A stretch of DNA of 64,000 nt from NCBI RefSeq assembly GCF_000612505.1, contig NZ_CP004078.1, positions 3,077,252-3,141,251 of the forward strand, written 5' to 3'. The translations under genes were made by a program, and so were the position numbers. The stretch comes from Paenibacillus sabinae T27 (GTDB lineage Bacteria > Bacillota > Bacilli > Paenibacillales > Paenibacillaceae). Numbering within the stretch: position 1 is the first letter of the stretch; each line of letters starts with the position of its first letter. This document shows positions 8,949 through 17,610 of the stretch, piece by piece. Below the pieces are notes generated by a model that saw only the letters and a list, made by a program, of their open reading frames with translations, had not been told where the DNA came from and ran no database searches.

Positions 8949-10247
8949 CTAGTCCTGGTCGGTATGATTCACAAAATCGGCCAGCATGTAGCCCCATTTT
9001 TCGTAATCGTCCTTGTTCACCCGAACGCTGTATAACGTGTCATCCTCTTCAAAGGACTGATCCAGCACATCTCCGACCCGATACAGCAGGGAAGATAGAT
9101 CCCCCCGGCTGGATGGGATCCGGAAGCTCAGTGTGTCTCCGGACAGCTCATTTTGAATCGTATCCTTAATCCGGTCCAGATCCTCCGCGTTAAAAGCGCT
9201 GACCTTCAAATAACCCGAACCGCCAGGCAGCATCTCCAGCTGCTCCGGGCGGCACAGATCGCTCTTGTTGAACAGAACGATCTGCGGCTTCCCAGATGCG
9301 CCGAGATCCTCCAGAATCGTCTGCACAACATCCATTTGCTCTTCCTGCATCGGGGAGGAAGCATCGACCACATGAAGCACAAGATTCGCCTCGTTGACTT
9401 CTTCAAGTGTCGCACGGAACGAGGCAACGAGGTCATGCGGCAGATTCTGGATGAATCCGACCGTATCGGTCAGCACGACGCTCTTGCCGCCAGGCAGCTC
9501 AAGCAAACGCGAGGTTGGATCAAGCGTAGCGAACAGTTGATTCTCGATATATACATCGGCATCGGTCAGCTGCTTGAGCAGCGTGGATTTGCCGGCATTC
9601 GTATAGCCGACAAGAGCCACCTGCACCACGCCGCTCTTGCGCCGCCGCTCGCGGTGCAGATTCCGTGTCTTCACCACCTCGTCAAGCTGGCGCTTCAGTT
9701 CGCCGATCCGGTCACGGATATGCCGGCGGTCGGTCTCCAGCTTGCTCTCCCCGGGACCTCTTGTACCAATGCCGCCGCCCAGCCGGGACAGGTTCTTGCC
9801 ATGACCCGACAGACGAGGCAGCAGATAAGACAGCTGGGCCAGCTCCACCTGGATTATCCCCTCGCGGGTCTTGGCCCGGCCGGCGAAAATATCCAGAATG
9901 AGCTGGGTACGGTCGATAATCTTCAGATCGAGGGCTTCCTCCAGGTTACGTACCTGGGCCCCAGACAGCTCCTGATCGAAGATTGCCGTATTGGCGCCCA
10001 ATCCGTCTGCGGCCATACGCAGCTCTTCGACCTTGCCCTTGCCGATGAACCATTTGGAATCGGGGGTTTCCTTATTCTGGCGAAGCACTTCCAGCACTTC
10101 AACGCCGGCCGTCTCCGCCAGTTGAACAAGTTCCTGAAGCGAATATTCGGGATCGATTCCCGACCGTTTCACTTCATCGGTTACAAGACTGACCAATATG
10201 GCCCGGTCCTGAATTTCCAAATTTGTATCATGCGTCGTAGTTGCCAT
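8949..10247 (-). CDS. hflX: Ribosome-associated GTPase HflX
   Basis: 432 aa. The N-terminal HflX domain (with GKGKVEEL and AIFDQELSGAQVRNLEE) is followed by a coiled-coil linker rich in Arg/Glu and a G domain with P-loop GYTNAGKST, G3 DTVGFI and G4 NKSD. HflX rescues stalled ribosomes by splitting 70S particles, especially in stress, and is called ynbA in B. subtilis. An in-frame start further upstream is possible, but ATG 10247 is the one correctly spaced (7 bases) after GAGGAG. spoVK lies 46 bases upstream on the same strand. Confidence 0.95.
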   Translation of the reverse strand: MATTTHDTNLEIQDRAILVSLVTDEVKRSGIDPEYSLQELVQLAETAGVEVLEVLRQNKETPDSKWFIGKGKVEELRMAADGLGANTAIFDQELSGAQVRNLEEALDLKIIDRTQLILDIFAGRAKTREGIIQVELAQLSYLLPRLSGHGKNLSRLGGGIGTRGPGESKLETDRRHIRDRIGELKRQLDEVVKTRNLHRERRRKSGVVQVALVGYTNAGKSTLLKQLTDADVYIENQLFATLDPTSRLLELPGGKSVVLTDTVGFIQNLPHDLVASFRATLEEVNEANLVLHVVDASSPMQEEQMDVVQTILEDLGASGKPQIVLFNKSDLCRPEQLEMLPGGSGYLKVSAFNAEDLDRIKDTIQNELSGDTLSFRIPSSRGDLSSLLYRVGDVLDQSFEEDDTLYSVRVNKDDYEKWGYMLADFVNHTDQD

Positions 10248-10293
10248 ATCCATTCTCCTCTTGCGGTTGATTCTAATGCTCAAAACGCCCGCC

Positions 10294-11259
10294 CTACAGT
10301 TTGAAGTCTTCGGTCCGCAGGGTCATCAGTTCCTGCTTGCCCGGACTGTTATGCTCGTACTGGTTAAGAAGCCTTACCGCCTGGCTGCGGATCGCTTTCT
10401 CGATCGCGTTGCGCACATAGCGGGCATTGCTGAAGGCATGCGGGCTTTCGTCTTTTTCCAGCATGACATGCTGCTTTAATTTGAGTATCGCCTGCGGCAT
10501 CAAAATGTAATCCCGCTCCTTCGCCATCAGCTCGGCGATCTGAACAAGCTGGTCGATGGTGTAATCGGGAAACTCGACCTGGATCGGAAAACGGGAGGGC
10601 AGCCCCGGATTACTCATCAGAAAATATTCGATCTCACTGGAGTATCCGGCCAGGATCAGCACGAACTGGCTGCGGTGGTCTTCCATCGCTTTAACGAGCG
10701 TATCGATCGCTTCTTTGCCGAAGTCTTTATCCCCGCCCCGGGCAAGGCTGTACGCTTCATCAATGAAGAGAATGCCGCCCAGCGCTTTTTTGACAAGATC
10801 CCGGGTCTTCTGTGCGGTATGTCCGATGTACTCACCCACCAGATCGGCCCGCTCGACTTCGATAAGATGTCCCTTGGACAGCACGCCCATACGCTGAAAC
10901 AGTTTGGCCACGATTCGCGCAACCGTCGTCTTGCCGGTGCCCGGATTCCCTTTGAATACCATGTGATACGCCTGAGCGCCGCTTGCAAGACCCGCATCGG
11001 TCCGCATTTGGGCAACCTGCAGCAGGGCGTATATTTCGAATACAAGCTCTTTAATATTATCCAAACCTACCAGCGCGTCCAATTCGCTGCCAATCTCCTG
11101 AAAAAGGCCGATCTGCGCGCTATTCCTGGAAGCCGACGATTCGTTGATCGCCGATGTACCGCTTACCGCCGGCGTATCGTGATTGCGCAGTACGATATTG
11201 ATTTGCCGCGATGGTCTGCCTTCGTCCCGCCCGCTAGAAGCTGCGCTGCGTATGTTCAT
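10294..11259 (-). CDS. spoVK: Stage V sporulation protein K, CbxX/CfqX-type AAA+ ATPase
   Basis: 321 aa. A variable N-terminus of about 55 residues precedes one AAA+ module: Walker A GNPGTGKT, Walker B GILFIDEAY, sensor and arginine-finger segments, and NARYVRNAIEKAIRSQAVR at the C-terminal lid. The B. subtilis protein is needed for a late stage of spore maturation and is made in the mother cell. The neighbour order spoVK-hflX-ynbB matches B. subtilis. GAGGTG precedes the ATG. There is no clear sigma-E or sigma-K promoter that can be called by eye. Confidence 0.93.
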   Translation of the reverse strand: MNIRSAASSGRDEGRPSRQINIVLRNHDTPAVSGTSAINESSASRNSAQIGLFQEIGSELDALVGLDNIKELVFEIYALLQVAQMRTDAGLASGAQAYHMVFKGNPGTGKTTVARIVAKLFQRMGVLSKGHLIEVERADLVGEYIGHTAQKTRDLVKKALGGILFIDEAYSLARGGDKDFGKEAIDTLVKAMEDHRSQFVLILAGYSSEIEYFLMSNPGLPSRFPIQVEFPDYTIDQLVQIAELMAKERDYILMPQAILKLKQHVMLEKDESPHAFSNARYVRNAIEKAIRSQAVRLLNQYEHNSPGKQELMTLRTEDFKL

Positions 11260-11355
11260 GGGTTCACCTCGTTACATAGGCTTCAGTGTTCTACTCAAGT
11301 CTATTCCCGGGTTCCGGGCGTTATTAGCAGATTCGCCATTTTCCCATTTCAACCT

Positions 11356-12003
11356 TCATAACACCTGCTGGAGCTTCCATTTGGTATAGGCTAAAATTTC
11401 CCTCGTCTTATACTTGGCCATTGACATCGTCTGTGAATCGGTCAGTCCGAGTTCGGGATTGGAATATCCTAGCTCATCGGCTATTTCCAGCGCTCTCCGC
11501 CCATGAAACGTATGCGTGATTACCACCGCTGTGGACCAGCCCCCCCGCTGCATAATCTCCCGGCTGTACAGCAGATTCTCATAGGTGGATGTCGCTTCAT
11601 TCTCTACGGCAACCGCATGGTCCGGAACGCCCCTGGCAATCAGATAATTGCGCATTCCCTGGCCCTCGGTATACGTATACCCCGGTTTATCAAGCCCGCC
11701 GGTGACGATAAAATGGGAAAACACGCCCTGCTTATACAGCTTCAGCCCATAGTCAAGCCGCTCCTTAAGCCCCGGACTTGGCTCGTCGCCCCACATTGCC
11801 ATGCCGAGAATGATGCCCGCATCCGCTTTATTCATCGGAGAAGTCGTTTCGGCCCGATTGATTAGAGTCAGCACATAGGCGCTCCAGATCAGCCCGGCTG
11901 CAAGGAGAAGTACCAATGTAACCAACGGTATCCGTCCGAAACGCCATTTCCGCTGGCCCGTTAACGCCCGGATCGGCGAAGAACCGCCTAAATGCCTTTG
12001 CAT
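11356..12003 (-). CDS. YdcF/SanA-like membrane protein (DUF218)
   Basis: 215 aa. One transmembrane helix at about residues 27-47 is followed by an extracytoplasmic DUF218 domain: AGIILGMAMWGDEPSPGLKERL, VTGGL, ENEATSTYENLLYS and VITHTFHGRRA. Family members include SanA and ElyC, which influence cell-envelope integrity; some bind nucleotides or S-adenosylmethionine, but no common reaction is established. The ATG follows the stop of the upstream DUF402 gene directly (TAAATG), so the two are translationally coupled. Confidence 0.85.
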   Translation of the reverse strand: MQRHLGGSSPIRALTGQRKWRFGRIPLVTLVLLLAAGLIWSAYVLTLINRAETTSPMNKADAGIILGMAMWGDEPSPGLKERLDYGLKLYKQGVFSHFIVTGGLDKPGYTYTEGQGMRNYLIARGVPDHAVAVENEATSTYENLLYSREIMQRGGWSTAVVITHTFHGRRALEIADELGYSNPELGLTDSQTMSMAKYKTREILAYTKWKLQQVL

Positions 12004-12561
12004 TTACGATTTCCTCCTGAATTCTCCATGGTGGAACAATTCGGCGCGGTGCTTCAAGGAGAGGGCAAAATAAGGAAAGGCATGAGCGTCAATCCCGCGC
12101 ATAATATTCCGTGCGGTGTTCCACGCCAAATTGTAATCGCTGTCCGAAATATCGCCCCGTTCGAGCGCCTCCTCCAGCTCGTCTTCATCCAGCAGGAACA
12201 CTTCGCCGTTCCATAGAACGACCACATCCAGATACAGATCGTCAAACCAGGGAACCCCTTGATCGGTAACCCCCTGAACCTTGCAGGTGTCTATATACCA
12301 TTGAATGATATTTTGCCGTTCGTCGAACATTGCCGTAACAATATAATGACTGTCCTTGGGAAAATACTGCAGCCATGAATATCCTTTATCCGCAATCCGG
12401 TATGTATGCCGGCCATAGCTTTTCCACAGCGGCTCTTTCAAGCCGTAAATCGTGTAAAGGGTGATGTATCCGCTGAATTCCCGGCTTTCGACATAGCGGC
12501 AGGCGAACCCACGGCGCGTAATCCGGCGCCAGTTGGCCCGGTCTCCGAATTTACGTTTCAT
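12004..12561 (-). CDS. DUF402 protein, YgaC/Ntdp-like nucleotide phosphatase
   Basis: 185 aa. The DUF402 fold signature is present: Tyr/Trp-rich N-terminal half, then YIDTCKVQG, PWFDDLYLDVVV and LLDEDELEEAL, whose acidic residues (Asp of DDLYLD, Asp/Glu of DEDELEEA) are the metal-binding positions in this family. Staphylococcal and Bacillus homologues hydrolyse nucleoside tri- and diphosphates. The C-terminus is longer than the core family. It forms a two-gene unit with the downstream ydcF-like gene. Confidence 0.8.
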   Translation of the reverse strand: MKRKFGDRANWRRITRRGFACRYVESREFSGYITLYTIYGLKEPLWKSYGRHTYRIADKGYSWLQYFPKDSHYIVTAMFDERQNIIQWYIDTCKVQGVTDQGVPWFDDLYLDVVVLWNGEVFLLDEDELEEALERGDISDSDYNLAWNTARNIMRGIDAHAFPYFALSLKHRAELFHHGEFRRKS

Positions 12562-12631
12562 ATAATAACCCTCTCCAATATGGTGTCTTCAGCTTACCAC
12601 ATTTAGGAGGCACACTCAAAATTCCATCCCT

Positions 12632-12698
12632 GAAAAAAAGAAAACTCCGGCAGGCCGGTTCTTCCGTAGGAAACGGAAGGGCCGGCTCGCCGGAGCAA
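12632..12698 (-). terminator. Terminator of the class A PBP gene
   Basis: Long GC-rich hairpin (CTCCGGC / GCCGGAG outside, TTCCG / CGGAA inside) followed on the minus strand by TTTTCTTTTTTTC. Confidence 0.9.
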
Positions 12699-12712
12699 TG
12701 TTTCTAATAGCA

Positions 12713-15331
12713 TTATGCTGACTTGTCGTTACGCTTCTCTTTCTTATCCGATCCCGCTCCGGGGACTGACGCCGGGTCTGCTCCATTGTCAGGCATGACC
12801 GCTCCGGCGGGGCTTACGGCTGGCACAGGAGAAGACGGCTGCGCGGAATCCTGCTGGGCCGGTGTTGGCGACGGTGCTGCGGGATTACCCTCGCCTTCCG
12901 GGCTGCCGCCTCCATTTCCGTTGCCGTTGCCATTCCCATTCCCATTTCCGTTGCCATTACCATTGCCCTGTCCCGGTTCGCCCGGGTTGCCTCCGGCGCC
13001 ATTATCTCCGTTTCCTCCCTGACCGGGCGAATCCGTAGGGAGACCCGGTTCAACCGATGGCGTCGGTTCGACCGACGGCTCCGCACCCTCGATGAGCACC
13101 GAGACCGTATTGGAAGGATCGCTTTCCATACCGGGGTCCGGATAGAATGCCTTCACATAGTACTCATAGGTCAGGCCCGCCATCGCGCTCAGATCCGCCG
13201 CGTTCGGCGTCAGCGTACTGATCAGCATACTGAAGTCGCCTTCCGAGGTCTCCTTGCGGTACACCCGGTATTCCGCTCCCGGGGTCTGGACAGGCGTCCA
13301 CGACAGGTTAACGGTTCCGGTCGAGGAATCGTACTGAGCCGTCAGACCGCTGACCGCCTGGAGTTGATCCGGCGCCTTGGATGGCTCCGGAAGCTCGAAG
13401 TTATCGGGTTTCGGGAACGATTTCTCCGGATAGTTCTTAACGACTTCGCCCATGACCTTGCCCCAGAACGCGGCGGCCAGCGGGCTGCTGTTCTTCAGCA
13501 GATGCTTCCGGTCCGGATTGTCGTAACCCATCCACACCGCTGCCGTAAGCTCGGGCGTGTAGCCAACGAACCAGACGTCGCGGTTAGAGTCGACGCCCTT
13601 GTAGCCGCTTTGGGTCGTACCGGTCTTGCCGGCAACGGGACGGTCGATTCTCGCTTTTCTGCCTGTTCCGCTCTGCACGACCTCCTGCAACATCTCGGTC
13701 ATTTGGTATGCAGTGCTATCCTTCATGACGCGCTCGGCGCGAGTATCGGCCTTATATACCGTTTCGCCCGTGCTGTCCGTTATGGACTTGATGGCGTAAG
13801 CCTGGCGAAGCTCACCGCCATTTGCGAATGCGGTATACGCCTGGGCCATCTCAAGCGTATTGGTGCCTTTGGCCATGCCGCCAAGGGCGAGCGACAGGTT
13901 CTTGTCGTCATCCTGGAGGCCAATGCCCATTTTTTTGGCAAAATTGAAGCCTGTTCGCACACCAATCTGGTCAAGCAGCCACACGGCCGGAATATTCTCC
14001 GACTTCGTCAGCGCTTCGGTCATGCTGATCGTTGACGAATACCCGTGCAGATTGGTCGGGCAGTAATCGCCGAAGCACTGCTTCTCGTTGCTGATCTGAG
14101 AGTTGATTGAGAATTCGCCCGATTCCAAGGCAGGAGCGTACGAGACGATCGGCTTGATCGACGATCCCGGCGAACGCCGGCTGCCGGTGATACGGCTGTA
14201 GCCTTTTTTCTCGTAATTCCGTCCGCCGAGCAGAGCGACAATGCTGCCGTTCTCCTGATTGATGATGACCATCGAACCCTGCACCGGCTCGTCGTCGACG
14301 CTTTTTTCAAAATTGTCGCTGTCGGCAAAAGCGTTCTCGACCGTCTGCTGCGCATCCTTGTCCATGGTCGTGTAGATTTTGTAGCCGCCAATGTTAAGAT
14401 CGTCTTCGGTCAGTCCGAATTTGTCTGAAGCTTCGTCGATCGCGTAATCGATAAAAGCCTGATAGCGCTGCTTGCTTGCCGGCGGCTTGTAGTTGTAATT
14501 GATCGCCTTGGCCTCGTTCATTTCGTCCTGCGTAATGTACCCCTGTTCATTCATCAGCTGAAGGACGACCGCTCTGCGATCCTTGGACAGCTCGGGGTTA
14601 CGGAGCGGATTGTAGCGGGAAGGACCTTTGGGCATCGCCGCCAGCGTCGCGATCTGCCACATCTTCAGCTTGCTTAGGTCGCTAACACCGAAATAGTGCT
14701 CGGACGCAGCCTTAATGCCGTAAACGGTGCCTCCGAAGTTGATCCGGTTCAGATACAGCGTAATGATCTGATCCTTCGTGTACTGGCGCTCCAGGGCCAT
14801 GGCGATGGACATCTCCGTCGCTTTGCGGAAGAATGTTTTATCCCGGGTCAAAAAGATGTTCTTGGCAAGCTGCTGCGTGATCGTGCTGCCGCCTTCGACC
14901 ATGCTTCGGGCCACAACGTCTTTGACTGCCGCCCGTCCGATCGACCATAGATCGACCCCTTTATGCTCGTAAAATCGTTTATCCTCCGTCGCGACAAAAG
15001 CATCCTTGATGATCTTGGGAATCTGTTCGCTCTTGACCGGTTCGCTCTTTTCCAAAGCGAGTTCCCCGATCAGGTTCGCGTTGCGGTCGTAAATCTTGGT
15101 TGTTTCGTTGACCGTAAGCTTGCCTTCGTTCTCATTAAGCAGCCTTTCTCCGTTTACCGTAATGAACAGATAACCGCCGAGCGCGCAAAAGATGGCCAAA
15201 GCCGTTGTAAAAAACAGCGTCCACAGCACACGGCTGCGGGTCAGCCTTTTCTTCTTTTTCGGCTTGGACGGCTGGCTGCCGCCTCCTTTTTTTCTATGGC
15301 GGTTCGACCGTAGTATTTCGTCATTCGACAT
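12713..15331 (-). CDS. Class A penicillin-binding protein (PBP1 family)
   Basis: 872 aa. A short basic cytosolic tail and a transmembrane helix (about residues 34-56) are followed by the GT51 glycosyltransferase domain (ATEDKRFYEHKGVD, GGSTITQQL) and a transpeptidase domain with SSIKP (catalytic Ser), SEN (KSENIPA) and KTGTT. Next comes a fibronectin type III domain (about residues 665-755) and then a disordered Pro/Gly/Asn tail with an uninterrupted run of Gly-Asn dipeptides. It polymerises and cross-links peptidoglycan outside the membrane. AGGAGG precedes the ATG, and a terminator closes the gene. Confidence 0.95.
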   Translation of the reverse strand: MSNDEILRSNRHRKKGGGSQPSKPKKKKRLTRSRVLWTLFFTTALAIFCALGGYLFITVNGERLLNENEGKLTVNETTKIYDRNANLIGELALEKSEPVKSEQIPKIIKDAFVATEDKRFYEHKGVDLWSIGRAAVKDVVARSMVEGGSTITQQLAKNIFLTRDKTFFRKATEMSIAMALERQYTKDQIITLYLNRINFGGTVYGIKAASEHYFGVSDLSKLKMWQIATLAAMPKGPSRYNPLRNPELSKDRRAVVLQLMNEQGYITQDEMNEAKAINYNYKPPASKQRYQAFIDYAIDEASDKFGLTEDDLNIGGYKIYTTMDKDAQQTVENAFADSDNFEKSVDDEPVQGSMVIINQENGSIVALLGGRNYEKKGYSRITGSRRSPGSSIKPIVSYAPALESGEFSINSQISNEKQCFGDYCPTNLHGYSSTISMTEALTKSENIPAVWLLDQIGVRTGFNFAKKMGIGLQDDDKNLSLALGGMAKGTNTLEMAQAYTAFANGGELRQAYAIKSITDSTGETVYKADTRAERVMKDSTAYQMTEMLQEVVQSGTGRKARIDRPVAGKTGTTQSGYKGVDSNRDVWFVGYTPELTAAVWMGYDNPDRKHLLKNSSPLAAAFWGKVMGEVVKNYPEKSFPKPDNFELPEPSKAPDQLQAVSGLTAQYDSSTGTVNLSWTPVQTPGAEYRVYRKETSEGDFSMLISTLTPNAADLSAMAGLTYEYYVKAFYPDPGMESDPSNTVSVLIEGAEPSVEPTPSVEPGLPTDSPGQGGNGDNGAGGNPGEPGQGNGNGNGNGNGNGNGNGNGGGSPEGEGNPAAPSPTPAQQDSAQPSSPVPAVSPAGAVMPDNGADPASVPGAGSDKKEKRNDKSA

Positions 15332-15539
15332 GTTGCCTCCTGACCCCCCTTAAGGGCAGCTCCATCATATGGAGCCTTTCCTCCAAAGCATATGCTGAAT
15401 ACTTTGCGGGGACTCCAATATATATTTTGTACTGGCAATGAAAAAACAACCTTATTCAGGTTGCTCTCTCACCCTTCTATTCAAACGAATCACAAGCAAA
15501 AAAGTTTCGCTTCGAACTCATTCTGGCGTACTGGCAAAA

Positions 15540-15779
15540 TTATTCTTCGGAAGCGTTGTCCTGCATCAGGGAAACGCTGCGCTGCGGCGTAAAGGTCGAA
15601 ATCGCATGCTTGTACACCATTTGCTGACGTCCGTCGCTGTCAATCACGATCGTGAAATTGTCAAACGCTTTAATAATTCCCCGGATCTGAAAGCCGTTGG
15701 TCAAATATACTGTGGCAGGGATATTTTCTTTGCGAAGTTGGTTCAAGAACGTATCTTGGATGTTAATGGACTTGTTCAT
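15540..15779 (-). CDS. hfq: RNA chaperone Hfq
   Basis: 79 aa from ATG 15779. The Sm fold is complete: Sm1 ([21 protein letters not shown]) and Sm2 ([11 protein letters not shown]). An upstream in-frame ATG would add 24 unrelated residues; the chosen start has GGGGGTAC before it and gives [17 protein letters not shown], as in other Firmicute Hfqs. It lies 20 bases after miaA, the usual miaA-hfq pair. Hfq here would bind small RNAs as a hexamer. Confidence 0.97.
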   Translation of the reverse strand: MNKSINIQDTFLNQLRKENIPATVYLTNGFQIRGIIKAFDNFTIVIDSDGRQQMVYKHAISTFTPQRSVSLMQDNASEE

Positions 15780-15798
15780 ATGCCGTACCCCCAATGGT

Positions 15799-16779
15799 TC
15801 AATTAGATTGTTCAGAAGTATATTCAAGACCTGAATGAAACTTTCCTGCAATTATATCACGAACTTCCTTAAAATTCCCGGAAAAGTTTCCGCTGTCGGT
15901 GACATCAATCCAATGAATATCCTTCATGTGCCGAAACCACGACAGCTGTCTTTTGGCGAAACGCCGCGTATCGCGTTTAAGAAGCGTCACTGATTCTTCC
16001 AGCGTCATTTCTCCCTCAAGATAGGCGGCGATCTCCTTGTATCCGAGCCCTTGCATGGAAACGAGGCTACGGCCGCAGCCGCGTTCCATCAGCCTCTTCA
16101 CTTCTTCGACGAGCCCTTCCGCCAGCATTTCGTCGATTCGCTCTTCAATACGTTTATATAGTATTTGCCTGTCCATTGTCAAACCGATGAGGCAAAGGTT
16201 ATAGGGAGACTCCGGTTTTTGGGCTGCCGGAGACTCGGAAAGCGGCGTATTCGTCTGCCGGTAAATCTCCAGGGCGCGGATAATCCGGCGCCGGTCGTTT
16301 GGATGCAGCCGACCGGCGCTGGCCGGGTCAACTTCGGCAAGCTTCGCGTGCAGCGCCAGCGCGCCATGCTCATCCGCGAACCGGTCCATCTCCGCGCGGA
16401 ACGCCTCGTCGGCAACGGCCTCGGAGAAACGGAAGCCGTAGCAGAGAGATTCAATATAAAGGCCCGTTCCTCCTACGATGAACGGCAGCTTGCCGCTTTC
16501 GGTTATTTCGCCGATCAGCCTCCGGCCTTCGGTCTGGAACTCAGCTGCCGAGTAAGGCTCCCGAGGATCGAGGATATCGATCAGATGATGGGGAATCCCC
16601 TCCATCTCGGACGGCTTGATTTTGGCGGTGCCGATATCCATGCCGCGGTAGACCTGCATCGAGTCGCCGGATATAATCTCCGCCTGGAATTCATCGGCGA
16701 TCGATAGGCTCAGCCGGGTCTTGCCGACCGCAGTCGGGCCAAGCAGAACCAGCACGTTCGGTTTGGCTTCATTGGTCAA
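15799..16779 (-). CDS. miaA: tRNA dimethylallyltransferase MiaA
   Basis: 326 aa. P-loop LGPTAVGKT, then [16 protein letters not shown] (DSxQ substrate motif), [10 protein letters not shown] and [15 protein letters not shown]. MiaA adds the isopentenyl group to A37 of tRNAs reading UNN codons; MiaB, also in this window, then adds the methylthio group. The start is a TTG at 16779, six bases after GGGTGA, and overlaps the end of the upstream methyltransferase gene by 11 bases, which suggests coupling. Confidence 0.97.
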   Translation of the reverse strand: MTNEAKPNVLVLLGPTAVGKTRLSLSIADEFQAEIISGDSMQVYRGMDIGTAKIKPSEMEGIPHHLIDILDPREPYSAAEFQTEGRRLIGEITESGKLPFIVGGTGLYIESLCYGFRFSEAVADEAFRAEMDRFADEHGALALHAKLAEVDPASAGRLHPNDRRRIIRALEIYRQTNTPLSESPAAQKPESPYNLCLIGLTMDRQILYKRIEERIDEMLAEGLVEEVKRLMERGCGRSLVSMQGLGYKEIAAYLEGEMTLEESVTLLKRDTRRFAKRQLSWFRHMKDIHWIDVTDSGNFSGNFKEVRDIIAGKFHSGLEYTSEQSN

Positions 16780-17548
16780 TTGTGATCACCCCGTACGATG
16801 TTTTCGTCCCTGGCCGAGGCTGCTCCGCAAATCCAAGTCGGCTGAACTCGCCGCTGCCTCTTTTCTCTTTCAGCACCACCGCTTTGCGGGCAGCCCTGAC
16901 CGCTTCCGTCACGCTTTCCGGCGACAGCGAATCGCTGTTGGCGTAAGGTCGGAGCGGAGAGATTCCCGACGAATCCTCAAGCGGCTCCCGGAACATCGGA
17001 TCGAAATAGACAATGTCCACGCTATTGTCCGGAAGCTTCCGCAGGTAGTCCACGTGGTCGCTGTTAACGATATTAATCCGTTGCAGTGCCGCGTCCACCT
17101 CACTGATTCCGGAATCGTAGTGGGCCATTCCTGCCGCCAACAGAGCATACAGCGGCAGGGAACTCTCCAGTGCGGTAACACGGGACTGTTCGCCTCCGCG
17201 AACGGCAAAGAGCAGCGCATCGGCGCCAAGCCCCGCCGTGCAGTCGAGCACGCTGTCGCCGGGAACCATTCCGGCTGCTTCAAGCAAGGGATCGCTTTCC
17301 CCCTTTAATATCCGCTTGGCACGGACAAAACCCATGCTCGGGTGGAACTGAAGCTGAGGCCGGTCCGGCCTCAGCAATCGTACGCCATGAAGCAGCACGA
17401 CCAGCGCCTCTTCGCCACCGCAGCGCGTGAGAAGCTTGGACATCGATTGGTTGCCGCGCGGCACGTAGGGAACGCCCAGCTGCTTGGCCAGACGCTCCGC
17501 GCGCTCGGCTACCTCGGTTAGCGGGCGGTCGCCCGTAGTTATAATCAT
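16769..17548 (-). CDS. SAM-dependent methyltransferase, RsmJ-like
   Basis: 259 aa. The C-terminal two-thirds is a class I methyltransferase: motif I SVLDCTAGLGADALLFA, an acidic loop at LESSLPLYAL, and DIVYFDPMFREP, the DPMF-type catalytic motif of the RsmJ (YhiQ) family, which methylates G1516 of 16S rRNA in E. coli. The N-terminal 70 residues include VPRGNQSM. The target here is inferred only from the family. It is located between mutL and miaA, where B. subtilis has no such gene, and overlaps miaA. Confidence 0.82.
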   Translation of the reverse strand: MIITTGDRPLTEVAERAERLAKQLGVPYVPRGNQSMSKLLTRCGGEEALVVLLHGVRLLRPDRPQLQFHPSMGFVRAKRILKGESDPLLEAAGMVPGDSVLDCTAGLGADALLFAVRGGEQSRVTALESSLPLYALLAAGMAHYDSGISEVDAALQRINIVNSDHVDYLRKLPDNSVDIVYFDPMFREPLEDSSGISPLRPYANSDSLSPESVTEAVRAARKAVVLKEKRGSGEFSRLGFAEQPRPGTKTSYGVITIDQ

Positions 17549-17610
17549 ACTGCCTCCGTAATTGCAAACTGGAAATTAAAATTTGTAATATTCATCTCAT
17601 TTATCATTAA

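Noticed and set aside
9153..10304. A 383-codon plus-strand frame opposite hflX
   Set aside because: Antisense shadow with no start signals; hflX on the other strand is unambiguous.
12880..12980. Tandem DNA repeat as a CRISPR-like or non-coding array
   Set aside because: The repeat is in frame within the PBP gene and encodes Gly-Asn dipeptides; there are no spacers.
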